A stretch of 64,000 nt of DNA, taken from the NCBI GenBank assembly GCA_028822935.1, contig JAPKCM010000006.1:1-64000 (forward strand). Reading direction: 5' to 3'. How positions within the stretch are numbered: the stretch's first letter is position 1; every line of letters begins with the position of its first letter. The notes beneath the pieces were generated by a model that worked only from the letters and a program-made list of their open reading frames with translations, was not told where the DNA came from and did no database searches. Origin of the DNA: Akkermansiaceae bacterium (GTDB lineage Bacteria > Verrucomicrobiota > Verrucomicrobiia > Verrucomicrobiales > Akkermansiaceae). Below are positions 8,568 to 17,965 of the stretch, piece by piece. The position numbers and the translations under genes are program-made.

Positions 8568-9638
8568 ATGAGTTCTACTTTGACTGTCGACGAAGCCCGG
8601 GAGCAACTGGATTCCCAGACCCGGGGAATGATGAACTGGCACTTTTCGCCAGAGACTGGATGTCCCTATTGGCTCGATTGGGCCAAGGAAGCGGGTTGGG
8701 ACCCTCGAAAAAAGGTGAAGAAGTTCGCTGACATGCTTCATTTCGATAATTTCGATGATGAAGTGCTGCGCAAAGAAGATCCGGCTAAGTTTATCCCGAA
8801 GGCCTTTGAGGGCCGTCCTTACAACGTTTTCGAAACGGGAGGCACCACGGGTATGCCCAAGCAGCGTATCGGTTGGGAGGACTACAAAACCGACTATACC
8901 GAGTTTTCTGAGCATTACGGGCCCGACTTTTTCCCGCAGGGTGCTAACTGGCTGATGGTCGGACCGACCGGGCCCCGACGTCTCCGGATGGCGATCGAGC
9001 ACCTCGCGAACATTCGTGGGGGAGCGTGCTACTTCATCGATCTTGATCCTCGTTGGGTAAAGCGCCTCATCGGGATGGGTGAGATGCAAATGGCGAAGGC
9101 CTACCAAGAGCACGTAATCGATCAAGCTGTCACCATCTTACGTCACCGTGACATTAAGTGCATCTTCACCACTCCGCGTCTTCTCGAGAGTCTCTCGCTG
9201 CGCATGTCCCTTGCCGATGCCGGCATCCGGGGCGTCTTTGCTGGAGGCACCACCATGACTCCGCAATATGTGAAGTTCATCCAGGAAGAAGTTCTCGAAG
9301 GAAAAATCAACTACGCGCCCACTTACGGAAATACCCTCATGGGCCTCGCCATTTCCAGAAAGCGCGAGCCCGGTGAGTATTCGCTGACCTACTATGCGCC
9401 TCAACCCCGCGCGACTTTGCGGGTCGTCGATCCGAAGGATTCCACCAAGATTGTCGACTACGGTGAATATGGACGCGTCGAGCTCACCACGATGACAAAG
9501 GAGTTTTTCGTTCCTCGTTTCCTTGAGCGCGACGAAGCAATCCGTCGCACCGAGTGCGACGAGTTTCCATGGGACGGTGTTGGCGATGTGCGTCCCTTCC
9601 AATCTGGTACCAAGGCAGTTATTGAAGGTGTTTATTAA
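8568..9638 (+). CDS. Short ANL-type adenylating enzyme (EhpF/PaaK-like) lacking the C-terminal domain
   Basis: A 356-residue protein of the acyl-adenylate-forming superfamily. The ATP-binding loop ETGGTTGMPKQR is at 89-100 and a second conserved region GGTTMTPQYVKF plus APTYGNTLMG follows around 225-260, then GEYGRVELTTMTKEFFVPR. It lacks the roughly 110-residue C-terminal domain of standard acyl-CoA ligases. From memory, the closest described architecture is EhpF of the griseoluteic acid pathway, which activates a phenazine carboxylate for reduction. With the aldehyde dehydrogenase and iron alcohol dehydrogenase downstream, a role in activating a carboxylic acid for two-step reduction is likely; the substrate is unknown. 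Confidence 0.85.
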   Translation: MSSTLTVDEAREQLDSQTRGMMNWHFSPETGCPYWLDWAKEAGWDPRKKVKKFADMLHFDNFDDEVLRKEDPAKFIPKAFEGRPYNVFETGGTTGMPKQRIGWEDYKTDYTEFSEHYGPDFFPQGANWLMVGPTGPRRLRMAIEHLANIRGGACYFIDLDPRWVKRLIGMGEMQMAKAYQEHVIDQAVTILRHRDIKCIFTTPRLLESLSLRMSLADAGIRGVFAGGTTMTPQYVKFIQEEVLEGKINYAPTYGNTLMGLAISRKREPGEYSLTYYAPQPRATLRVVDPKDSTKIVDYGEYGRVELTTMTKEFFVPRFLERDEAIRRTECDEFPWDGVGDVRPFQSGTKAVIEGVY

Positions 9639-9878
9639 CTAAAATGGTCTGAGGGGTTGGCAATTAGCTTTTAGCGATTAGCAGTTACTACGTCACACTA
9701 ATGATAGGGAATTTTCGTAAGCTTAATTTACAGGAAAAAGCGCATAAATTTACGCTTCTGCTGTAATAAAGAAGTACAGCCTCTTTAAAAATCGGAGCAG
9801 AAACTCCAAAAACGCTAGGGGCTCAAAGTTAAAACTCAATCGCCAGCTCCGCCCACCAAACCACTCACTTTTCCAAAG

Positions 9879-11291
9879 ATGCAAATTCCTATTCTCCGCC
9901 TTGGCGAAACTTACGAGTCCGCTGACCATGTCAAGCTGAACGAAGACCTCGTTACGCATACCGCGAACCCAGGGATCATCCGTCGCGATCTTCTCCGCAT
10001 TTCCGAGTCGAAAGCGGCTCTCGATGCCATCCCCGCAGAGGCGCTTGCAGATTACTGCGAGGCTGCTGCTGAACTCTTCTTGCACGCCGAACTTCCTTGT
10101 GGCGACTCGACGCAAGGCCCGCAGGACTACATTGAATCGCTCTCTGATCTCACGCGTCTTCCTCACACTTTGGTGAGGATGAATATGGGGAAAATCCATG
10201 CTGCGATGTCGCAGATTCGTACCGTGATTGGAGGCCTGACCCGTGGCATGCCTTTAGAAATTTTCGACCGTGGCATTACTTCCGTCGGTGACCTTGAGGT
10301 GAACTATTATCCCGCGACCACTTCGCTCGGCGTCGCTCTTCCCAGTAACGCTCCGGCGGTCAATTCACTCTGGCTTCCCGCGCTTGTGATGAAGATTCCT
10401 GTGCTGCTCAAGCCAGGACGCGAAGATCCCTTCACCCCACTGCGCATCGCGCAGGCCATGATCCAGGCTGGTTTTCCAAAGGAAGCCTTTGGTTATTATC
10501 CCACCACTCACGAAGGCGGCGACACCTTACTGACTTCCTGCGGAGCGGGCATTTCCTTCGGATCCGATGTCACCGTGCGGAAATATGCGCCCTTCAAAAC
10601 CATCCAGGTTCACGGGACTGGACGCTCCAAGATTCTCATCGGCGACGACTTCATTGACCGCTGGGAAGACTATCTCGACGTTCTCGTTACTTCCATTGCT
10701 GCCAATGGTGGCCGCAGTTGCATCAACACTTCAGCCATCTTGGTACCATCGCATGGGGCTGAAATTGCTGAAGCGCTTGCAGCCAAGCTTGCAGAAGTCA
10801 AACCGCTCGCGCGTGATGATTCCAATGCTCTTCTTTGTGGTTTCGCCAACACTGCGATGGCCGAAGGAATCGATGGTATGATCGAAGATCATCTCAAAGA
10901 AAAAGGCGCACGCGATGTCACCGCCGCTCATCGTTCCGGCGCTCGGAAGGCGGAGGCCTTTGATCAGACCTATCTCTGCCCGACGCTTATCGCCTGCGAT
11001 GACAAGGATCACCCACTTGCCAATACCGAGTTCATGTTCCCCTATGCGAGCATCGTCGAAATGCCACAGTCCGAGATGCTTGCTAACATCGGTGAGACTT
11101 TAGTCGTGAGTGCTTTCACCGGGAACAAAGAGTGGATCCAGGACCTCATGCTGAGCCCGAATATCGAGCGCCTCAACATCGGACCGTTCCCGACCAATCG
11201 CGTCCAGTGGGAGCAACCGCACGAAGGAAATCTCTTTGAGTTCCTCTACCACCGTCGCGCGATTCAGGGTGATCTTTCTGCGATCCAATAG
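9879..11291 (+). CDS. Aldehyde dehydrogenase-family acyl reductase
   Basis: A 470-residue aldehyde dehydrogenase-fold protein. The nucleophile is likely Cys281 in NGGRSCINTSAI; the cofactor region includes LGVALPSNAPAVNSLWLPAL and LLKPGREDPFTPLRIAQA. In the E. coli-type family a Glu general base precedes the Cys; here the usual ELGG segment is replaced by HGTGRSKILIGDD, as in reductases that run from activated acid to aldehyde (LuxC-like, EhpG-like; inference). It lies 240 bp after the adenylating enzyme, with no terminator seen between, and is followed 257 bp later by the iron alcohol dehydrogenase. Confidence 0.9.
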   Translation: MQIPILRLGETYESADHVKLNEDLVTHTANPGIIRRDLLRISESKAALDAIPAEALADYCEAAAELFLHAELPCGDSTQGPQDYIESLSDLTRLPHTLVRMNMGKIHAAMSQIRTVIGGLTRGMPLEIFDRGITSVGDLEVNYYPATTSLGVALPSNAPAVNSLWLPALVMKIPVLLKPGREDPFTPLRIAQAMIQAGFPKEAFGYYPTTHEGGDTLLTSCGAGISFGSDVTVRKYAPFKTIQVHGTGRSKILIGDDFIDRWEDYLDVLVTSIAANGGRSCINTSAILVPSHGAEIAEALAAKLAEVKPLARDDSNALLCGFANTAMAEGIDGMIEDHLKEKGARDVTAAHRSGARKAEAFDQTYLCPTLIACDDKDHPLANTEFMFPYASIVEMPQSEMLANIGETLVVSAFTGNKEWIQDLMLSPNIERLNIGPFPTNRVQWEQPHEGNLFEFLYHRRAIQGDLSAIQ

Positions 11292-11307
11292 GCATAGGTT
11301 TTTCTGA

Positions 11308-11502
11308 AATAGAATTCGAAGACGCCTTCCAAAAGGGCCTTGGAAGGACGCGGGTGAGGATAAATTATTTCTTTTGCTCAATGGCCTTCTGGTCACGGTA
11401 TCCGAGGAGGAAAAGTATCCTGATTATTTGAACCTCGCATCAGGCGAGCATAACGAGGAAAGCTTCGCCAAATGGTTGCGTGAAGTTACCGCCGAGATTT
11501 GA
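11308..11502 (+). pseudogene. Possible gene remnant between the dehydrogenase genes
   Basis: A 64-codon frame free of stops, with no ATG, encoding a protein-like C-terminus (LFLLLNGLLVTVSEEEKYPD, then AKWLREVTAEI before TGA). It has acidic and aliphatic composition unlike random translation. It starts right after the aldehyde dehydrogenase stop, so it may be a decayed small gene or a non-ATG (TTG 11374) small protein. No family recognised. Confidence 0.3.
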
Positions 11503-11548
11503 AAGAGCGGCCCTATTTCTTCGGTAGCCCATTGACTCCACTTTCTTT

Positions 11549-12604
11549 GTGACAAATCACCTTCAACTTATTCTCCATGGCCCGGGTTCTCTTGCGGAAC
11601 TTCCGAAACACGTATCGGGAAAAGTCCTCATCGTCACCGATCCCGGGATCGTGGCAGCGGGGCATCTCGAGTCGACGACCTCTCTCTTACATGATGTTGT
11701 TGTATACGATGCCGCCCACGAAAATCCCACGGAGTCCGATGTCGCGGCCTGCGCCGAGTTCGCCCGTTCGGTGAATCCCGATGTCATTATCGGTCTAGGC
11801 GGGGGAAGCTCGATGGACACCGCCAAGGGCACCCTTTTCCTCCTCAGTGGAGGCGGGATAATATCCGATTACCAAGGCCACGGAAAAGCAAAGGGGAAAA
11901 TGTTGCCCTTTATCGCCATCCCGACCACCGCAGGAACCGGAAGTGAGTGTCAGAGTTACGCCGTGCTCAGCCGTGATGGTTCCCATGAGAAAATGGCCTG
12001 TGGAGATCCGCGAGCCCTTGCGCAAACGGTCATCCTTGATCCGGAACTCACGGCTTCGATGCCCCTGCGAGTGGCGAGACTCACTGCCCTCGATGCTCTT
12101 TCCCATGCCCTCGAAAGCGCGGTCTGCACCAAGTCCACTCCCGAGTCCCGCGAGCTTTCTTTTGCCGCGTTCCAAAAAATCGAGCCTGTCATTGAGCCGA
12201 TTCTCAAGGGTGAGGCGACCACCGCACAGCGTGGCGACATGCTCCGTGGCGCGGCGCTTGCCGGCCAGGCCATCGAGTCCTCGATGCTCGGTGCCGCTCA
12301 CGCCACGGCGAACCCACTCACCGCGCACTTCGATGTTGTCCATGGCCGCGCCGTCCTCACCATGCTCCCCACGATCATGCGATGGAATTCCACGGTGGTG
12401 GGTGAAATCTATGAGGAACTCCGTCCCGATCTCATCGAGTGGGTCGAGGGCCTGCGAACGATTGCCGAATTGGAACCTGTCCAGGTCCCTGCGGAAATGA
12501 TTCCTCAATTGGCTGCCGAAGCAACCAAGCAATGGACTGGTCAATTCAACCCGCGCTCTTTCGATGAGGCAGATTTTGTGTCACTCTATCGCGACGCCTT
12601 ATGA
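11549..12604 (+). CDS. Iron-containing alcohol dehydrogenase
   Basis: A 351-residue group III (iron-type) alcohol dehydrogenase that reduces aldehydes with NAD(P)H. The nucleotide-binding glycine motif is GLGGGSSMDTAKG near residues 80-92 and PTTAGTGSECQSYAVLS follows. Metal ligands fit an Asp around residue 190 and His residues in ALDALSHALES and AAHATANPLTAHFDVVHG. The start is GTG. It is shorter than the usual 380-390, with a truncated C-terminal helical domain. The next gene overlaps it by four bases (ATGA), indicating coupled translation. Predicted last step of the carboxylate-to-alcohol cassette. Confidence 0.92.
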   Translation: MTNHLQLILHGPGSLAELPKHVSGKVLIVTDPGIVAAGHLESTTSLLHDVVVYDAAHENPTESDVAACAEFARSVNPDVIIGLGGGSSMDTAKGTLFLLSGGGIISDYQGHGKAKGKMLPFIAIPTTAGTGSECQSYAVLSRDGSHEKMACGDPRALAQTVILDPELTASMPLRVARLTALDALSHALESAVCTKSTPESRELSFAAFQKIEPVIEPILKGEATTAQRGDMLRGAALAGQAIESSMLGAAHATANPLTAHFDVVHGRAVLTMLPTIMRWNSTVVGEIYEELRPDLIEWVEGLRTIAELEPVQVPAEMIPQLAAEATKQWTGQFNPRSFDEADFVSLYRDAL

Positions 12605-13758
12605 AGCTTTCTTATTTTTCGCTACTCATTGTCCTCGCCTCATGCAAACCGGCAGAGGAAGACGAGAACGCCTCCGGAAAGAATCAAACAGAGTGGACCC
12701 GCACTTCATGGCCGGTGGCCCGGGGTGGTGCCGGGCTTTCCGGCACAACGGGGGACCCGCTTCCCGGAAAACCTGAGGTCGCGTGGACTTTCAAAACCGA
12801 TGGCCCCATTCTTGGAGAGGCGATCGTCTCCGGCTCCTCCGTGGTCTTTGGAAATGACATGGGCCTTCTCTACGTGCTCGATTTCGAGACGGGTGACCTT
12901 ATTTGGAAAAAGGAATACGAGGACGCCATCGAGGCCACGCCCGCCATCCACGAGGATACTCTTTTTGTGGGGTGCCAGGATTCCTTCCTCTATGCCCTCG
13001 ATCTCGCGACCGGTGACGAAAGGTGGAAGATCGAGACCGATGACAAAATCACCGCTGGCGTGAATCTCATCGGGAGTCCCGATGGAAAAGAAACCTGGGT
13101 TATTCTGAATGGCTACGATGGGGTCTGCCGAGCGCTCCGCACTGCCGATGGTAAGGAAATGTGGAGACACGAAACCCAGGAGTTCATCAATGGCAGCCCT
13201 GCGATTGTGGATGGAAAACAGATCGTCTTCGGCGGATGTGACCGGGTTCTCTATTCGCTCGATGTCGCAACGGGCAAGCCGAACGAGGCCATCGAGACCG
13301 ATGCGGAGATTGTCTCCACAGTTGCGACGTCCGGGACTTTTGTGGCTTGGGGAAATTACGGAAACGAAGTTCTTGCCGCGGATGTTGCCACCGGCCAAAA
13401 AGTCTGGACTTACACTGATCGCAAGTTCCCCTTCATGAGCGCTCCCGCGATCAATGAAACACAGGTCTTCATCGGTTGCCGCGATAAGAAACTACACGCC
13501 ATTTCAAGAGCCGATGGCTCCGCGCTTTGGCAGTATAAGACCGGCGGACGGGTCGAATCCTCTCCGCTTCTCTTCACCGATGCTGTCGTGGTGGGATCAT
13601 CCGACGGGCGGGTGTATGCCCTGGAGTTGGGTCAAGGGGAAGAACTCTGGAAGCTCGATCTCGGCGAGGCGATTGTCGCCGCTCCAAGCTTTGCCCGGGG
13701 CACGATCTTTGTTGGGGGAGAAGACGGGACCCTTTTCGCGATCAAGGAGAAGGAATGA
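12601..13758 (+). CDS. PQQ-repeat beta-propeller lipoprotein (BamB-like fold)
   Basis: A 385-residue lipoprotein: signal MKLSYFSLLIVLASC with lipobox LASC, then an acidic linker and a propeller of PQQ-like repeats (for example LYVLDFETGDLIWKKE, LYALDLATGDERWKIE, LYSLDVATGKPNEAIE, VYALELGQGEELWKLD). At least seven such blades are visible from residue 60 to the end. No dehydrogenase active site is seen, so a scaffold or sensor role is more likely than catalysis. It overlaps the alcohol dehydrogenase by four bases, which ties it to that cassette, perhaps as an envelope partner (inference). Confidence 0.88.
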   Translation: MKLSYFSLLIVLASCKPAEEDENASGKNQTEWTRTSWPVARGGAGLSGTTGDPLPGKPEVAWTFKTDGPILGEAIVSGSSVVFGNDMGLLYVLDFETGDLIWKKEYEDAIEATPAIHEDTLFVGCQDSFLYALDLATGDERWKIETDDKITAGVNLIGSPDGKETWVILNGYDGVCRALRTADGKEMWRHETQEFINGSPAIVDGKQIVFGGCDRVLYSLDVATGKPNEAIETDAEIVSTVATSGTFVAWGNYGNEVLAADVATGQKVWTYTDRKFPFMSAPAINETQVFIGCRDKKLHAISRADGSALWQYKTGGRVESSPLLFTDAVVVGSSDGRVYALELGQGEELWKLDLGEAIVAAPSFARGTIFVGGEDGTLFAIKEKE

Positions 13759-13827
13759 AATTTGCGAAACATTTGAATAAAAGAGGGACGGTTTCTGTTT
13801 CACTAGAATCGACCCGTCAGTCATCTC

Positions 13828-14820
13828 ATGAAGCTCTCACTTGCCCTGCCACTCCTCGGCCTCCTCTTTGTCTCCTGTCACCAAGATAAGGTTACCCAAG
13901 GTTCGCTGGCCGATCCTGATCAGATTCTTCGCTTGGAAGAGCGTCTCGGATCCATAGAGGATCACATTTCCCAGTTGAACCGCGCTCTGGATGACTCTCG
14001 CGTTCAGCAAAATAAGCTCGCCGAACTCCAATCCGAGATCTCCCGTCTTGAGGCTGCTGCGAAAAGATCGGAAACCAAGAATGCGGCGCCCAAGCCCTTA
14101 ACCCTGAAGCCGGACTCTGATGGAGAAATTGATCCACGGGTTGCTCGATTGACTGCCGTAGGAGAATCCCTGGGGACCGTTTACACCCTAGATGGCCGTA
14201 AGTTTTATGAGGCCCGCATCACCCGGGTCACTGACGTGGGAATCGAGATCCAGCACCGCGATGGTTCCGCACGTCTTCATTTCAGTGGTCTCGCTCCCGA
14301 CATCCGTCATCGTTTTCCCTACGTCCCGGAGATGGCCCAAAAAGCTCTCCAGCTCGAACGCATGCTTCAAGCTCAGCGGAATCAATCGACTCTTCAGCAC
14401 ACTCTGGCTCAGCTTGAGAACGAAAAGAAGCGTCGCTTGGTAGCGGAAAAACAGGCTCACGAGTTTCAGGCCCGGGTCGTCAACACTCCCGTTCACAACA
14501 CGATCCAAATCGTCGTGGATCCTCCGATCTATCGCGGCTCCTCTCATGTCGTGGTCAACCGTCCGATCATCGTGGATGAGCCTTACTGCCCACCCACGAC
14601 CACCATCGTGCGGCAGCCAACCGTGGTCACCACTCCAGTGGTTCGCCGTCCTCAGATTTCCCGTCCCTCACGTCCCACCACCACCGTTTCCAAGGTCACA
14701 CGACCGTCTCAAGTGACACGGCAACCCTCCGTTCCCCGCCCCGCCGTGGTGCGCCCGCGGACTCCTTCCCGTTCGATCTCTCCCATGCTCTCCCGCCCGG
14801 CTCCAAGTCGCAGAAGGTAG
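13828..14820 (+). CDS. Coiled-coil lipoprotein with Pro/Thr/Arg-rich tail
   Basis: A 330-residue lipoprotein (signal MKLSLALPLLGLLFVSC). Residues 30-75 form a coiled coil (ILRLEERLGSIEDHISQLNR and following heptads). Residues 105-160 form a small beta domain (VYTLDGRKFYEARITRVTD, then IEIQHRDGSARLHFSGLAPD), a type often seen in this phylum that reads like a short SH3/KOW-type fold. A second helical stretch (about 165-215) leads to a basic tail of PSRPTTTV-type repeats, theoretical pI very high. It may bind envelope polymers. No close known function. Confidence 0.75.
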   Translation: MKLSLALPLLGLLFVSCHQDKVTQGSLADPDQILRLEERLGSIEDHISQLNRALDDSRVQQNKLAELQSEISRLEAAAKRSETKNAAPKPLTLKPDSDGEIDPRVARLTAVGESLGTVYTLDGRKFYEARITRVTDVGIEIQHRDGSARLHFSGLAPDIRHRFPYVPEMAQKALQLERMLQAQRNQSTLQHTLAQLENEKKRRLVAEKQAHEFQARVVNTPVHNTIQIVVDPPIYRGSSHVVVNRPIIVDEPYCPPTTTIVRQPTVVTTPVVRRPQISRPSRPTTTVSKVTRPSQVTRQPSVPRPAVVRPRTPSRSISPMLSRPAPSRRR

Positions 14821-14857
14821 CAGTGGATTTTTTTCTGAAGCTCGCTAGTTTCCAGGG

Positions 14858-16210
14858 ATGCGTCAATCGGTCAAAAATCTCTTAAAGAGTCCTTCTGCTG
14901 AACCTGCGGTGGAAGTTTGCGGATGGGTCCGCACCCGTCGTGATTCCAAGGAGTTTTCCTTCATTGAAATCAATGACGGATCAAGCCTCCAGGGGATCCA
15001 AGCGATCATCGATCAAGGCATTCCCGGATCGGAACTCGTTTCTAGAATGACGACCGGTTCCTCCGTGCGCGTCCTCGGAGAACTCGTCGAGAGTCCCGGA
15101 AAAGGCCAAAGCTGGGAAGTTCGCGCCACCGAGGTGGAGCTCGTGGGCAAAGCGCCCGACGATTTTCCCCTTCAGAAAAAAGGTCACTCGCCCGAATTTC
15201 TTCGCTCCATCGCTCATCTTCGTCCCCGCACGAACCTCTACGGCGCCGTCTTCCGCATGCGCAGCCGCCTTTCCTATGCGGTGCATCGTTTCTTCAATGA
15301 ACGCGACTTCGTTCACATCCACACGCCCATCATCACCGCGAGCGATTGCGAGGGCGCCGGTGAGATGTTCCGCGTCACCACGAAAGAAGGAGGGAAAGCG
15401 GAGGAGGATTTCTTTGGTAAGAAGACCTACCTCACCGTGAGCGGCCAGCTGGAAGGGGAGAGCCACGCCTGCGCGCTTTCGAATATTTATACCTTCGGCC
15501 CGACCTTCCGGGCCGAGAACTCCAATACTACCCGACACGCCGCGGAGTTCTGGATGATCGAACCCGAAATGGCCTTTTGTAATCTGGAAGGGGACATGGA
15601 CCTCGCGGAGGAATTCATCAAATATCTCGTCAAAGACGTCCTCGATAATAACGAAGGCGATCTTAGCATCTTCGAAAAATTCGTGGATAAAGGCCTCCGT
15701 CCCCGCCTCGAAAAGCTGGCCTCCAGTGGTTTCGCCCGCATGAGCTACACCGAAGCGGTCGACAAACTCCTCAAGTCCGGCCGGAAGTTCGACTATCCGG
15801 TCGAGTGGGGTGTCAACCTCCAGTCCGAGCACGAGCGCTACCTCTGCGAAGAAGTGGTCGATGGACCGCTCACCGTTTACAACTACCCCAAGGAAATTAA
15901 GCCCTTCTACATGCGGGCCAATGACGATGGCAAAACGGCGACCGCGATGGACGTCCTCGTCCCTGGAGTCGGCGAAATCATCGGCGGGAGCCAGCGTGAA
16001 GAACGCCACGACCTCCTCAAAGCCCGCATGGAAGCGGATGGCCTCGATCTCAACGACTACGGCTGGTATCTCGACCTCCGGAAATACGGCACGGTGCCCC
16101 ACGCCGGCTTCGGAGCCGGCTTCGAGCGCCTCCTCATGTATGTCACGGGAATGCAAAATATCCGCGATGTCATTTCATTCGCGAGGACGCCTGGAAGCTG
16201 TGAGTTTTAG
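14858..16210 (+). CDS. asnS: Asparaginyl-tRNA synthetase
   Basis: Charges tRNA-Asn with asparagine. The 450-residue class IIb synthetase has an N-terminal OB-fold anticodon domain (residues 17-110, VCGWVRTRRDSKEFSFIEIN) and a catalytic domain with motif 2 (FRAENSNTTRHAAEFWMIE) and motif 3 (GAGFERLLMYVTGM). The EFWMIEPEMAF pattern and SNTTRH favour AsnRS over AspRS. Length is normal. It stands alone on the strand, with a possible decayed gene downstream. Confidence 0.97.
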   Translation: MRQSVKNLLKSPSAEPAVEVCGWVRTRRDSKEFSFIEINDGSSLQGIQAIIDQGIPGSELVSRMTTGSSVRVLGELVESPGKGQSWEVRATEVELVGKAPDDFPLQKKGHSPEFLRSIAHLRPRTNLYGAVFRMRSRLSYAVHRFFNERDFVHIHTPIITASDCEGAGEMFRVTTKEGGKAEEDFFGKKTYLTVSGQLEGESHACALSNIYTFGPTFRAENSNTTRHAAEFWMIEPEMAFCNLEGDMDLAEEFIKYLVKDVLDNNEGDLSIFEKFVDKGLRPRLEKLASSGFARMSYTEAVDKLLKSGRKFDYPVEWGVNLQSEHERYLCEEVVDGPLTVYNYPKEIKPFYMRANDDGKTATAMDVLVPGVGEIIGGSQREERHDLLKARMEADGLDLNDYGWYLDLRKYGTVPHAGFGAGFERLLMYVTGMQNIRDVISFARTPGSCEF

Positions 16211-16270
16211 GATTTGTCGGATACCGCGATTCTCCCTCTGCTGACCGCTCCTTGAGTTTGTCGAAGTGAT

Positions 16271-16568
16271 GTGTCACTTAAAGCTGTTCGGGCGTTCAAT
16301 GAGTATTACGGTTTGATCGCCGATCGGTTTCCGAACCTGCTTCAGGCAGGGTTCCACAATCGTCTCGGGACACGCAGGATCTTTTTTTGCCGCCGTCATC
16401 GAAGAATCGCCACTTTATATCAAGATTGGAATCGATGATCAGGAAGCACAAAAGGATAAATTTACTAAGATATTGATGATGCCTACGCAGCTGGATAGGG
16501 ATGGATTTGAAAGTGTTTCACCCACATTTTTCAAGATAAGGTGGCGTCCCGTCGTCGCTTACCTCCGC
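16271..16568 (+). pseudogene. Frameshifted gene, break at a T7 run
   Basis: Two protein-like frames join at seven T residues (16382-16388). The first, from a GTG at 16271, encodes LKAVRAFNEYYGLIADRFPN and reaches GTRRIFF. The second continues as FAAVIEESPLYIKIGIDDQE, then KFTKILMMPTQLDRDGFESV, in the frame of the next gene. Removing one T would give a single ORF of about 90 residues. Homopolymer slippage, a sequencing error or real decay are all possible. No family recognised. Confidence 0.4.
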
Positions 16569-17900
16569 ATGCTTTTTCAATTCGCTGTCTTTTTGTGCCT
16601 TACTGCTTCTTTGGCGGCGCAGGTTCCAGAGTTTGCGCAGCGCAGCGAGAGTAATCTGGGGCAGATCGTGGTTCATGGTGGGACGCCCTCGATTCGGGCG
16701 GAGATCATTCAAGACACTGAGGCCTTAATTCGTGATCTGGATGCGCTGGTGGACCCTGTTGAGGGTCGAGGGAGCCCGGTCGTGATGGAACTTTATCCTC
16801 CGGTGGATGGAAAACCGGGGGCGATCCGGCGTGAGTTGCTCACTTTGCCAGAGGACCAGAATCGCCTGCGTTTTCAAGTGAGCGTCCGCTTTGCCGCGCC
16901 TCAAATTTACCCGAAATTCGATCTTAAGAATACCCTTCTCGAAATCTTCCTCGTGGAACGCGGTATCCGCGGCGTGGCCACTGACGATCTGCCTGAGAGT
17001 TTTACGCTTTCGCCTTGGCTCATCGATGGCATCCAGGAAGCGATGGCTTGGAAGAGGAAGAAAGGGGAACGGGGTGTCTATGCTGCCCTTCGAGACAATG
17101 GGGGCTGGATGCCGGTATCGGAATTGATCGAGAAAAAAAAGGTGGCTGAGATGGATTCCCTCAGCCGTGAGCTCTTTCGAGCTTCATCCGGTGCGCTCAC
17201 GATGGCTCTTCTCGCCCAGCCCGGGGGGAAAAAATCGATGACGGCCTATCTTGCCGAAGCATCGGGTTTCGAGGGCGAGCCCTTTCAGCTTCTGAGTAAG
17301 CATTTCCCTGACGTGAATCTTGGTCGCGAAGGGCTCGAAAAGTGGTGGCTCTCCCAGGTGGCTGCGCTTGCTGAGCCAGGCCTCACCCAGACCATGACGA
17401 TTCCGGGGACGGACAAGGAACTCACGGACGCGCTCAAACTTTACCTGCCGTCCGAAACGGGCCAGCTCATGCCCTATGGTATCGAATCCTGGCCTCAGGT
17501 GATGGACCTGGAAGAAAATAGAGATCGACTGACGGCGATTCGTCAGGCCTCCGACCTCCTCACGGGGCTTTCATATCGCTGTTTTCCAACTTATCGAACT
17601 GTGGTGGGTGGCTACTTGAAAACTCTCTCCGATTTGACAGGAGAGGAACGCGGCCACATTGCGGAGGCGCTCGATAATTTGGAAATGTTTCGTGAAGCGG
17701 AGAAGCGCCGCTACGAGCGTCTTCTCGATCTTCTCGATTGGTATCACCTCTCCACCGTCCAGGAGGAAAGCGGCGAATTTGACGACTATCTCCTGATCAA
17801 AAAGGAGTTGGAAAAGGCCGAAGTTCCAGCCGATGACCCTATTCTAGATTATCTCGATAAGGCCCAGAAGCTCTTCGAAAAGCGGAAGAACGGCCCGTAA
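16569..17900 (+). CDS. Exported protein of unknown function, 443 aa
   Basis: Starts with a Sec signal peptide (MLFQFAVFLCLTASLAAQ). The frame is open upstream to 16473, but the ATG at 16569 gives the signal. Residues 20-135 are a mixed domain; 140-270 contain SPWLIDGIQEAMAWKRKK, reminiscent of the gluzincin-adjacent helices of peptidase MA-like proteins, but no HExxH is present. The C-terminus (from about 300) is helical and charged. It probably works outside the cytoplasm. No firm family. Confidence 0.75.
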   Translation: MLFQFAVFLCLTASLAAQVPEFAQRSESNLGQIVVHGGTPSIRAEIIQDTEALIRDLDALVDPVEGRGSPVVMELYPPVDGKPGAIRRELLTLPEDQNRLRFQVSVRFAAPQIYPKFDLKNTLLEIFLVERGIRGVATDDLPESFTLSPWLIDGIQEAMAWKRKKGERGVYAALRDNGGWMPVSELIEKKKVAEMDSLSRELFRASSGALTMALLAQPGGKKSMTAYLAEASGFEGEPFQLLSKHFPDVNLGREGLEKWWLSQVAALAEPGLTQTMTIPGTDKELTDALKLYLPSETGQLMPYGIESWPQVMDLEENRDRLTAIRQASDLLTGLSYRCFPTYRTVVGGYLKTLSDLTGEERGHIAEALDNLEMFREAEKRRYERLLDLLDWYHLSTVQEESGEFDDYLLIKKELEKAEVPADDPILDYLDKAQKLFEKRKNGP

Positions 17901-17965
17901 GGGGTTACAAAGCGCTGATTTCTTTATCATCGCTCCCGCTCTTTTAGGTGCTAATATTACGGCAA

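Noticed and set aside
14981-16156. 391-codon minus-strand frame opposite asnS
   Set aside because: Long but lacks any motif; asnS on the plus strand is certain, and the repetitive Asp/Glu/Val pattern is what a reversed synthetase gene gives.
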